Source: Enterococcus rivorum
Lineage (GTDB): Bacteria > Bacillota > Bacilli > Lactobacillales > Enterococcaceae
DNA: 64,000 bases
Assembly: GCF_001742285.1 (NCBI RefSeq)
Contig: NZ_MIEK01000012.1
Span: 62,001-126,000, forward strand
Reading direction: 5' to 3'
Both the position numbers and the translations under genes were made by a program. Position 1 is the stretch's first letter; every line of letters starts with the position of its first letter. The notes beneath the pieces are model-generated. The model did no database searches and was not told the origin of the DNA. It saw only the letters and a list, made by a program, of their open reading frames with translations. Below are positions 45,565 through 52,565 of this stretch, in pieces.

Positions 45565-46041
45565 TTATTTAATAAAATTGGTAATTGATTCATCCGATTC
45601 AGAAGGAATCATTTGAGCAGTAATTTTTATCCCATTTCCAATCATCTGATTGATTAGTTGAATGTCTTCCTCGGTTAAAGCAACCGATTTTTTAATTGCT
45701 TTGCTGCCTTCTTTTTGTGACATATTCCCTACATTAAATGTTTTTAGAGGAATTCCAGCTTCAATCAATTCAAACATATCTTTAATGTCTTTGGTAATCA
45801 GAAATACTTTTTCTTCCTCATAATTTCCGGCTAAAATTTTTTCAATCGCTTTCCTTTTTGATAGGATAGACAATTTCACTCCTGCTGGCTTTGCCATTTT
45901 TAATGCACCTATTTGTAATTGATCTTTAACTGCCAGATCATTCACAACCATAATTCTTTGTGCTCCTAAGGTATTCGTCCAAACAGTTGCCACTTGACCA
46001 TGGATCAAGCGCTCATCCACTCTTGCGTGCGCTATTGCCAT
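45565..46041 (-). CDS. Mannose-family PTS IIB component
   Basis: A 158-aa IIB(Man) protein with the phosphorylated histidine H14 in HARVDERLIHGQVATVW. It takes phosphate from the IIA protein and gives it to the incoming sugar bound to IIC/IID. The start is ATG 46041 (MAIAHARVDERL), preceded by AAAGGG; a GTG three codons upstream is inside the ribosome-binding region. It lies 18 bp after the IID gene and 21 bp before the MurR-like gene. Confidence 0.92.
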   Translation of the reverse strand: MAIAHARVDERLIHGQVATVWTNTLGAQRIMVVNDLAVKDQLQIGALKMAKPAGVKLSILSKRKAIEKILAGNYEEEKVFLITKDIKDMFELIEAGIPLKTFNVGNMSQKEGSKAIKKSVALTEEDIQLINQMIGNGIKITAQMIPSESDESITNFIK

Positions 46042-46059
46042 ACTTTTCACCCTTTCATT

Positions 46060-46878
46060 CTATAATATATGACCCATCCAAGAAGAAATCCCTTGAAAAT
46101 TTCCTAAAAGCATTCCTAATAAAATTAAAACAAAAATTAATCTTGTTGAATTCATTTTCTTTTTGCCTAATAACCAGTATGATAACATGACAATCCCTAA
46201 TGGAATCAAGGCTGGCAAAATTTTATCTAACATTTCTTGAATTGACAGTGTCACTTTTCCCATTTTAAATACTAAATCTAGTTTATAGGTAATAACCGAC
46301 GGAATCAATCCACCCACCACAGTTAATCCTAGTATTGCAGCTGCTTGTGTTAACATTTTCATTTTGTCAGCAAATTCTGTGGCAATTTTTTTCCCTTGAT
46401 GATAGCCAATCCAAGTAAACTTATAGCGTACCCATAGAACAGCAATCCCTGCAATCAATGGAATAGCTAATCCAAAAGCCTGTCCTCCTTGGGCCATATA
46501 AGCGGCAATCGAAAAAATAATCGCACGATAGATTGCAATAAAAATCGTATCTCCAACTCCTGCAAAAGGACCCATTAATCCTGTTTTTAAGCCTGTAATT
46601 GCTGCTTCATCTTCTATTCCAAATTCTTCTTCTAGCGCCATATCAGCTCCAATAATTAAATGAGACATCGCTGGAGTCGTATTAAAAAATCCTAACTGTG
46701 TTTTGAGTGCCTTCTTCATTTTCTCGGGGTTATCTCCATATAATCGTTTAAGCGCTGGCATAATTACATAAGAATAGCCTAACCCTTGCATTTTTTCATA
46801 GTTCCAACCCCATTGTAAACTAAAAAGATTACGCAAATAAACTTTATCAATATCTTTTTTAGTTAATTTGTTAGTCAT
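46060..46878 (-). CDS. Mannose-family PTS IID component
   Basis: A 272-aa protein typical of IID(Man): the N-terminal SLQWGWNYEKMQGLGYSYVIMPAL, the central LKTGLMGPFAGVGDTIFIAIYRAI with the conserved GPFAGVGD loop, and C-terminal membrane segments. With IIC it forms the sugar channel in the membrane. Its start overlaps the end of the IIC gene by 8 bp, so the two are translationally coupled. Confidence 0.94.
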   Translation of the reverse strand: MTNKLTKKDIDKVYLRNLFSLQWGWNYEKMQGLGYSYVIMPALKRLYGDNPEKMKKALKTQLGFFNTTPAMSHLIIGADMALEEEFGIEDEAAITGLKTGLMGPFAGVGDTIFIAIYRAIIFSIAAYMAQGGQAFGLAIPLIAGIAVLWVRYKFTWIGYHQGKKIATEFADKMKMLTQAAAILGLTVVGGLIPSVITYKLDLVFKMGKVTLSIQEMLDKILPALIPLGIVMLSYWLLGKKKMNSTRLIFVLILLGMLLGNFQGISSWMGHIL

Positions 46879-47674
46879 CGATTTCTACCTCCTCATCCTC
46901 TTCATAAACAATAGTACCAGTTGTTGAAACGGCAGATTTATTGTTTTGGTTCATTACGTAAATCGCGGCTAAAGCTAGTCCAATCAATGCTACACCTAAT
47001 ACAGAGAAAAATTCTGCTCCATAAGCTAGTAGAACAAAACCAATAATAAAATACGGCCAAAACTTTTTAATTGGCAGATAGCGCATCAAAATAGCAATAC
47101 CCATCGCTGGCAAAATCGCACCTGCTGCTTTTAAACCATTCATTACCCATAGAGGAATCCATTCGTTGATTACTTTAACCACATGTTCTCCAAAAAATAA
47201 ACCAATAAAAACTGGTAATACTCTGGAAACTGACCAAGGAATTATTCCGAAAACATTGCATCGCTCAACCCCTCTGTAATTACCATCCTCAGCATATTGA
47301 TCCGCTTTATGTTGAAAAAATGTGTTTGTCATTCGACCAAGAATATCCAATTGGGTTAGTAACAAACCAATCGGTACTGCTATGCCTATGCCATATTCAG
47401 CTCCTTGTCCTGAAATAATAGCATAAGCGGTTCCCATAATTGCTCCCGATAAAAAATCAGGTACTGTTGCTCCGCCATAAGTTGCTACACCTAACGTCAT
47501 CAGCTGCAGAGTCGCGCCAATCATTAAACCTGTTTGAATATCCCCAAAAACCAATCCAGTAAACGTTGCAGCAAATAGTGGTGTGTAAGGACCAATCTGA
47601 ATAGATATTTGATCTAACACACCAACAACAGTATAAATACATAAAATGAGAATGATACCAATAGAGACTTCCAT
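46871..47674 (-). CDS. Mannose-family PTS IIC component
   Basis: A 267-aa membrane protein with the IIC(Man/Sor) pattern: IQIGPYTPLFAATFTGLVFGD, TGLMIGATLQLMTLGVATYGGATVPD and a long hydrophobic C-terminal half. It is the first gene of the operon IIC-IID-IIB-murR-murQ-(IIA). AAGGAGGG lies 6-7 nt before the ATG. An extended -10 promoter lies about 40 bp upstream. The substrate cannot be read from IIC, but murQ in the operon points to MurNAc or a MurNAc-containing compound. Confidence 0.94.
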   Translation of the reverse strand: MEVSIGIILILCIYTVVGVLDQISIQIGPYTPLFAATFTGLVFGDIQTGLMIGATLQLMTLGVATYGGATVPDFLSGAIMGTAYAIISGQGAEYGIGIAVPIGLLLTQLDILGRMTNTFFQHKADQYAEDGNYRGVERCNVFGIIPWSVSRVLPVFIGLFFGEHVVKVINEWIPLWVMNGLKAAGAILPAMGIAILMRYLPIKKFWPYFIIGFVLLAYGAEFFSVLGVALIGLALAAIYVMNQNNKSAVSTTGTIVYEEDEEVEIDD

Positions 47675-47714
47675 TTTTTACCCTCCTTGAATTCGCTTTC
47701 TTTTCTACAAACAG

Positions 47715-47743
47715 AGTATACCACGTAAGAAATTACATTTCAA
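47715..47743 (-). promoter_or_regulatory. Promoter of the mannose-type PTS-murQ operon
   Basis: On the minus strand TTGAAA, 17 bp, then TATACT with an extended TGG before the -10 box. This is the best promoter match in the window, 41 bp upstream of the IIC start. Confidence 0.8.
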
Positions 47744-47760
47744 TATAAATTAAAATAGAT

Positions 47761-47789
47761 ACAATAAAGAAATTCCATTTCTTTATTGT
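47761..47789. repeat. Perfect 13-bp inverted repeat upstream of the PTS-murQ promoter
   Basis: ACAATAAAGAAAT, a 3-bp spacer, then its exact reverse complement. It lies 17 bp upstream of the -35 box and lacks a T-tract, so it looks like an operator for the MurR-like protein rather than a terminator. Confidence 0.6.
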
Positions 47790-47791
47790 GT

Positions 47792-47845
47792 AAAAAAATA
47801 GGCATCTGAGACATACTTCAAAAACTAATGTCTCAGATACCTATT
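47792..47845 (-). terminator. Intrinsic terminator after the PhnB/VOC gene
   Basis: On the minus strand AATAGGTATCTGAGACAT pairs with ATGTCTCAGATGCCTATT (18 bp, one G-U) and is followed by a T7 run. Confidence 0.9.
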
Positions 47846-47910
47846 CATCGAACAAACAGTTAAATTAGAAGCAGTTCCTTCTAATCTAAGTCCATACTTT
47901 CCAAATCAGA

Positions 47911-48774
47911 TTACTTATTATTATAAGCATCCCGCAAAGTTGCAATATCAATTTTTTTCATTTTGTACAATGCTTGCATTACCCTATTTGCTCGAACTGG
48001 GTCGGAATAATCTATCAATGTGTTCATATCTCTAGTAGCAATCTGCCAGTAAACACCATATTGATCTTCCATCCAACCGCAAGGCCATTCTTTCCCTTTA
48101 GCTGTAACTTCTGCCCAGATTCGATCAATCTCTTCTTGATTTTCACAATAAACACAGAAAGAAGTCGCCATCGTAAAATCAAAATCATGTTTCCCCGCAC
48201 TATCCATTACACGAAATGGCTGTCCACGCAGAGTAAATGCCGCTTGCATAATCGTTCCATCTTCATTTTTTTGAATCCCTTCTATTTTACCATCTCCAAA
48301 AATAGACAACCAATGATTCATCGCTTCTTCTGCTTTGCCATATTTTTGGTTACTAAACATCAAGGTAGGTGTAATACATTGTTTTTTCCCAGTCAAATTA
48401 AGCTGCCAAGACACGCCAAAACAGTCTTCTAACCAACCAAATTTTTCACTAAAAGGATATTGATCTAAAGGCATCAAAACCTTCCCCTCTAATACTAAAG
48501 TATTCCATAACTTTTGAAGCTGCTCCTCTGTTTCACAGTCCACAAAAAAGGATATCGCCGGGGTAAAAGTGAACTCTGGCCCTCCATTAAGTGCCATAAA
48601 TTCTATCTCTCCTAATGTAAATTCAACCGTTAACACGGAACCTTTTGGTTTGTGCTCATCATCAACGTAATACGAAACCTTGCCTTGTTGCCCGTCTTCA
48701 AAGGCATTGATGTATAGATTTGCTGCCGCTTCTGCTTCATTATTAAACCATAAACATGTGGAAAATTTTGGCAT
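47911..48774 (-). CDS. PhnB-like VOC-fold protein with two domains
   Basis: A 287-aa protein with two repeated PhnB/3-dmu-9_3-mt glyoxalase-fold domains: residues about 1-120 (MPKFSTCLWFNNEAEAAANLY, ISFFVDCETEEQLQKLWN) and 125-260 (TPTLMFSNQKYGKAEEAMNHW, TSFCVYCENQEEIDRIW). Each ends with a DxxGVxWQL/I element (EDCFGVSWQL, EDQYGVYWQI). The family is common, but its enzymatic role is usually unassigned. I chose ATG 48774 because it is 9 nt after AAGG and gives the family start MPKF; the ATG three codons upstream abuts the site. It is a single gene between two terminator/promoter regions. Confidence 0.88.
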   Translation of the reverse strand: MPKFSTCLWFNNEAEAAANLYINAFEDGQQGKVSYYVDDEHKPKGSVLTVEFTLGEIEFMALNGGPEFTFTPAISFFVDCETEEQLQKLWNTLVLEGKVLMPLDQYPFSEKFGWLEDCFGVSWQLNLTGKKQCITPTLMFSNQKYGKAEEAMNHWLSIFGDGKIEGIQKNEDGTIMQAAFTLRGQPFRVMDSAGKHDFDFTMATSFCVYCENQEEIDRIWAEVTAKGKEWPCGWMEDQYGVYWQIATRDMNTLIDYSDPVRANRVMQALYKMKKIDIATLRDAYNNK

Positions 48775-48856
48775 TAAACTCATCCTTTCTATGACCGAAT
48801 AGCTTTAACCTAAATGTACAAAATAAAGGAATAAAATACAAAGAAATCGCATGCGT

Positions 48857-49693
48857 TCAATCAAATTCGTTTGAGTTTCCCTTTTCATAGTAAGTATGAA
48901 CAAATTCACCAAATTCATTTAATACTCGAGATTTAATATGTGTACGTTTCACAGAATAAAATGGTCGCCAATATTCGTCACCTAATTGTTTAAACGAAAG
49001 AGTCTTTGGAAGTCCCTTTTTAGAAAGAATTGATTGACCAATTCCTAGTTCTAAACACTTAATAATCATTTCATTATTTTTAATAAGTAGCTTTTCAGGA
49101 TTTAAATTATTCTCTAAAAAAAAACGTTCTGTATAATGGTAAACACCAGAGTTTTCTTCTCTTACTAGCCATAATTCTTGAGATAAGTCACCTGCCAGAA
49201 CCAATTCATCACGCATAATTTCTTTACGAATCACGGTTTCAGAAATCAAAGGTTTTTCGATAAACCCAAAATGCGCTTGATGCTTCTCAATTTTTTCTAA
49301 CACCTCTTCTGAATTTCCCATTTCTAGCGAAAAAGATACAGTTGGAAAAGCCTGAATAGCCCTCTTCATAAGTTCTGGTAGGTAATGGACTGCAAATGTA
49401 TTTGAAGCGGCTATAATACAATTTTCTTGCGCACGTTCCTTTTTGTTTAAAGCTTGTAACGTTTCTGACCAATCATCCGAAAGATTTAATAAACGAATAT
49501 AGAGAATATCTGCCTGCTTTGTTGTTTGAATATCTTGACGACCACTGCGAATAAATAAGGTGACCTCTAATTCTTGTTCCAACTGTTTGATTTGACTTGA
49601 TACAGCTGGTTGTGAGATAAAAAGTTGATTAGCAGCTTTTGAAAAATTTTTCGTTTCATAGACAACTCGAAATGTTCTCAGTAGTTTAAACAT
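48857..49693 (-). CDS. LysR-family transcriptional regulator
   Basis: A 278-aa LTTR. The N-terminal winged helix-turn-helix is at about 1-60 (LLRTFRVVYETKNFSKAANQLF then SQPAVSSQIKQLEQELEVTLFIRSG). The C-terminal substrate-binding domain follows (CIIAASNTFAVHYLPELMKRA). The start is ATG 49693 (MFKLLRTFRVV), 5 nt after AAAGGG; the ATG at 49708 is upstream of that site. It is divergent from the YeiH-type transporter gene and most likely controls it, an arrangement common for this transporter family. Confidence 0.9.
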   Translation of the reverse strand: MFKLLRTFRVVYETKNFSKAANQLFISQPAVSSQIKQLEQELEVTLFIRSGRQDIQTTKQADILYIRLLNLSDDWSETLQALNKKERAQENCIIAASNTFAVHYLPELMKRAIQAFPTVSFSLEMGNSEEVLEKIEKHQAHFGFIEKPLISETVIRKEIMRDELVLAGDLSQELWLVREENSGVYHYTERFFLENNLNPEKLLIKNNEMIIKCLELGIGQSILSKKGLPKTLSFKQLGDEYWRPFYSVKRTHIKSRVLNEFGEFVHTYYEKGNSNEFD

Positions 49694-49720
49694 AGATACC
49701 CTTTCCATTCATTTTATTTA

Positions 49721-49740
49721 TAGTTACTATTTTAACTATT
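49721..49740. promoter_or_regulatory. Candidate LysR-type binding site
   Basis: ATAGTT, 8 bp, AACTAT: a perfect interrupted dyad that ends 3 bp before the -35 box of the transporter gene. This fits activation by the divergent LysR protein. Confidence 0.55.
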
Positions 49741-49743
49741 TAT

Positions 49744-49772
49744 TTCTCAAATGCAATTATTTCAACTATAAT
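49744..49772 (+). promoter_or_regulatory. Promoter of the YeiH-like transporter gene
   Basis: TTCTCA and TATAAT separated by 17 bp, about 80 bp before the start codon. The weak -35 next to a dyad fits LysR-dependent activation. Confidence 0.55.
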
Positions 49773-49851
49773 TAGATCATTCCTTAACTTTCACACCTCT
49801 CTCAAACTTAAAGAAAAATAGCAAAATTTTTTTATATAGAAACGAAAGAAG

Positions 49852-50886
49852 ATGAAAAGAAATATGAACTTAACGAAACTTAAAACAGGAACTCTAGAAA
49901 TTATTCCAGGATTAGGCATCGCCTTTTTAGTAGCAGTCTGCAGCAAATTTCTAGCGCAATGGCTACCAACTTTAGGCGCTGCAACCATTGCAATTTTGCT
50001 GGGCATTCTATTAGGAAATACGTTTTTAAGAAATCCAATACTGGAAAAAGGAACTAAAGTAGCCGAAGGAAAACTCTTGGAATTTTCAGTGGTTTTATTA
50101 GGAACAACTGTTACTTTCCAAACAATTGCTCAAATTGGGCTTAAAGGTGGGCTATTTGTTTTACTCCAAATGAGTCTTACTATTATGGGCGCTTATATCA
50201 TTGGGAAAAAAATGAAATTCTCAGATAATATGGCGTTATTAATGGCTGGGGGAAATGCCGTGTGTGGTTCTTCAGCAGTTGCTTCGATAGCTCCAGCAAT
50301 TAACGCTAAAGAAGAAGAAAAAGGTCAAATTATTACTTTAGTAAACCTACTTGGAACCATTTTGATGCTACTACTTCCTTTAATTGGAGGAATTCTTTAC
50401 CCCTCTAATTTATTAGCCAAAAGTGCTCTAGTTGGTGGGACCTTACAGTCTGTAGGTCAAGTGGTTGCTAGTGCCAGTATGATTGATTCAAAAGCTGTAG
50501 AATTAGCTATGTTGTTTAAGATCATGCGCATTATGCTATTGGTCGTTGTCGTTTTCTTATTTAGTCAATTTAAAAACCGAGGCACATTGCCTGAAAGTCA
50601 AATCATTGAATCAGCTGCGAATAAATCAGCTTTACCTTGGTATGTCGCAGGTTTTTTACTAGCTTGTATTATTAATAGTGTTTTCCACTTACCCGTTCAA
50701 ATCAGTTCAACTGCTCATTTCTTTAGTAGTTGGTTTGAAATTACTGCATTGGCTGCCATCGGACTACGCTTAGATTTTCAAAAGTTTTTCAAAGAAGGAA
50801 AACGTTTCTTGTATTACGGTTTATCTGTAGGAGCCGTTCAAGTAGTTTTAGCGCTTCTTTTGCTGAGTTTTTTAAGAATCGGATAG
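49852..50886 (+). CDS. YeiH/UPF0324 family membrane transporter (putative sulfate exporter family)
   Basis: A 344-aa protein with about 10 membrane helices. Family landmarks are [70 protein letters not shown] and the C-terminal [15 protein letters not shown]. The family is annotated as putative sulfate/anion exporters, but the substrate is not firmly known. The first ATG (49852) has only a weak GAAG ribosome-binding site, and the ATG at 49864 is an alternative start. It is divergent from a LysR regulator and ends just before a bidirectional terminator. Confidence 0.87.
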   Translation: MKRNMNLTKLKTGTLEIIPGLGIAFLVAVCSKFLAQWLPTLGAATIAILLGILLGNTFLRNPILEKGTKVAEGKLLEFSVVLLGTTVTFQTIAQIGLKGGLFVLLQMSLTIMGAYIIGKKMKFSDNMALLMAGGNAVCGSSAVASIAPAINAKEEEKGQIITLVNLLGTILMLLLPLIGGILYPSNLLAKSALVGGTLQSVGQVVASASMIDSKAVELAMLFKIMRIMLLVVVVFLFSQFKNRGTLPESQIIESAANKSALPWYVAGFLLACIINSVFHLPVQISSTAHFFSSWFEITALAAIGLRLDFQKFFKEGKRFLYYGLSVGAVQVVLALLLLSFLRIG

Positions 50887-50890
50887 CTTA

Positions 50891-50956
50891 TTTTTAAAGA
50901 TGGGATAAACACTTGTGGTAAAAATTCTCCCACAGATGTTTATCCCATCTTATTTG
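50891..50956. terminator. Strong bidirectional terminator
   Basis: A perfect 15-bp stem (50897-50911 with 50937-50951) with inner pairing of TGTGG/CCACA. It separates the transporter gene and the first surface-protein operon. Confidence 0.88.
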
Positions 50957-50961
50957 TTTGC

Positions 50962-51282
50962 CTACGAAGTTCTGCTTTTCTTTTGATAGAACCATACTAG
51001 ACAAATTAAAATGATTCCCCAAAAAAGAAAATTATTTTTATGTTCTCCTGTACTAGGAAGCTTTCTGAGATAAATCTCGCCTTCTTTTGGCTCCACTACC
51101 TCTCCATCGGATTTCGAACCAGATGAAGATAAACTGGACGAGGAGGTTTCCATAGTTCCACCAATTTTTCCATCAATAGTCAAAGAAGTGGCAAAAACAA
51201 TGTCAGAAAGTCCTATTTGAAAGTAGATTCCTGTTATTATTGACACCACGATTAACAAGAAGTTTTTTGACTTACGATGCAT
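50962..51282 (-). CDS. Small LPXTG surface protein (operon copy 1)
   Basis: A 106-aa sortase substrate: N-terminal signal peptide or anchor (FLLIVVSIITGIYFQIG), a short exported stretch with SLTIDGKIGG and a Ser-rich linker (SSSSLSSSGSKS), then the sorting signal LPSTGEHKN, a hydrophobic segment and a KKSR tail. It is the last gene of the four-gene operon, 38 bp after the WxL-like gene. The IxGxIGG stretch is shared with the WxL-like protein, so the two may adopt related strands or interact. The role is unknown; small LPXTG proteins are regular members of WxL operons in enterococci. Confidence 0.85.
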   Translation of the reverse strand: MHRKSKNFLLIVVSIITGIYFQIGLSDIVFATSLTIDGKIGGTMETSSSSLSSSGSKSDGEVVEPKEGEIYLRKLPSTGEHKNNFLFWGIILICLVWFYQKKSRTS

Positions 51283-51320
51283 TTTTTCACCTCTCGTTTT
51301 ATCGTCGAATCGTTGCTAGT

Positions 51321-51968
51321 TTATTGACCGATTGTACTTCCATCAGCTTGAATAGAAGCAAATTTCAATGTTAATTTATAATTTTCAGACTTTGCTACTG
51401 TTTCAACATCTGTCGGTAAATTTTGTGATTTTCCAGTGTAGTTAAAATCGACTGAATTTCCAAAATCTTGTCCACTACCTTTCTTCAACTCGCCCATGTT
51501 ATTAGCTAAAAGCAACCAAGGAGTTGCTAGTTTAGTTGAAAATTCGCCATCAGAAATTAAATCGAATGACACAGGTGTTGTAATCAATGGTTTTTTGCTA
51601 TCATCTGGATTAATTGTTAATTGGTTGACATAAACAGGCGTTCCACTCATGCCATCCAAATAAACAGCAACCCCACGACCAGAATTATTAGTGATGTTGT
51701 AGATGGCTGATTCAATATTAGCATGGTTGCTAGCTATCGTGGTATGGAAAGCTGTTGCGGTATCAACGGTTACATTTATCCAGTCATCTGAACCTTCAGG
51801 TAAATTAGTTTCTGGATCGGTATTGTCTAACTTTCCAATTGAGCCATTAATTTCAACTTCACCGGAATTAATTCCATCGAAAGTTTCTGCATGAGCGATT
51901 GAACTCAATCCTGTCGTTGCTATTCCAATAACCATCGTTGCTACAAATAATTTGTTGTATTTTTTCAT
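51321..51968 (-). CDS. WxL-like secreted surface protein (operon copy 1)
   Basis: A 215-aa protein with a Sec signal peptide (cleavage after SIAHA, about residue 27). The mature part begins with GEVEINGSIGKLDNTDP, has NITNNSGRGVAVYL and TPWLLLAN, and ends with YKLTLKFASIQADG. The layout (about 190-residue beta-rich domain, Asn/Gly-rich, single Trp-x-Leu) resembles WxL domains, but the second WxL motif near the C-terminus is replaced by LTLKF, so I call it WxL-like. It probably binds the cell wall or the neighbouring adhesin. The paralogue at 57189-57845 is clearly similar over its length. Confidence 0.72.
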   Translation of the reverse strand: MKKYNKLFVATMVIGIATTGLSSIAHAETFDGINSGEVEINGSIGKLDNTDPETNLPEGSDDWINVTVDTATAFHTTIASNHANIESAIYNITNNSGRGVAVYLDGMSGTPVYVNQLTINPDDSKKPLITTPVSFDLISDGEFSTKLATPWLLLANNMGELKKGSGQDFGNSVDFNYTGKSQNLPTDVETVAKSENYKLTLKFASIQADGSTIGQ

Positions 51969-52025
51969 TAATTTTTTCTCCCTTGTTTATACTATTTTTT
52001 AACAGTTTTTACTGTAAAATCTTTT

Positions 52026-52553
52026 TTAGTTTGACACTACAATTGTAATGCTGGCTTGTACCTGACCCCGTTTTTCTTTGGTTTTAGGATCATAGATATT
52101 AAATGTTGCAGTTGCAGGGTATTTGCCTTTAGGTAGAGCCTTTTCTAACTTTGCCTCAGTAATTTCATAGCCTGGCTCGATAGCTCCAGAAGAATAGACC
52201 TGCTCTGCTTCTGCTCCATCAAGGGTAATCACAACCTCAATGGGGTAAGCATTCGCTTCCGGATTTTGAATGAATAGTTTTCCTTTAGCCTTACTGTTTT
52301 GAAATATAGCTTCCGGTTTAATGACCATATTAAATTTACTGGCATCAACTTCTTTTTGTTCTGCTGCTTGAACCTCTTTATCGGTCATTTTTTTAGCACC
52401 TTTTTTATCTGGTAAATACTCTCCAGAAACCACTCTGACGGGCTCTTTTTGTGAAAAGTAAAAATATGTACCTGCACCAATTGCGATTAAAGCAAGAAGT
52501 AATAACAGTAACCATTTCTTTTTATTTTTTTTGTTCTCTTCTCTATTTTCTAT
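52026..52553 (-). CDS. Small type II membrane protein with apparent ATA start (operon copy 1)
   Basis: A 175-residue protein when read from ATA at 52553. The N-terminus is short and basic (ENREENKKNKKKW), followed by a membrane helix (LLLLLLALIAIGAGTYFYF) and an outside domain of about 135 residues with VSGEYLPDKKGAKKMTDKE, VIKPEAIFQN, FIQNPEANAYPIEV and VQASITIVVSN. The outside part looks like an Ig-like beta domain of unknown family. No ATG/GTG/TTG exists between the in-frame TAG of the preceding gene and a GTG at 52433 that would remove the membrane helix. AGGAGG lies exactly 8 nt before the ATA, as in the paralogue. It is the second gene of the surface operon. Confidence 0.7.
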   Translation of the reverse strand: MENREENKKNKKKWLLLLLLALIAIGAGTYFYFSQKEPVRVVSGEYLPDKKGAKKMTDKEVQAAEQKEVDASKFNMVIKPEAIFQNSKAKGKLFIQNPEANAYPIEVVITLDGAEAEQVYSSGAIEPGYEITEAKLEKALPKGKYPATATFNIYDPKTKEKRGQVQASITIVVSN

Positions 52554-52565
52554 GTGTATTCCCTC

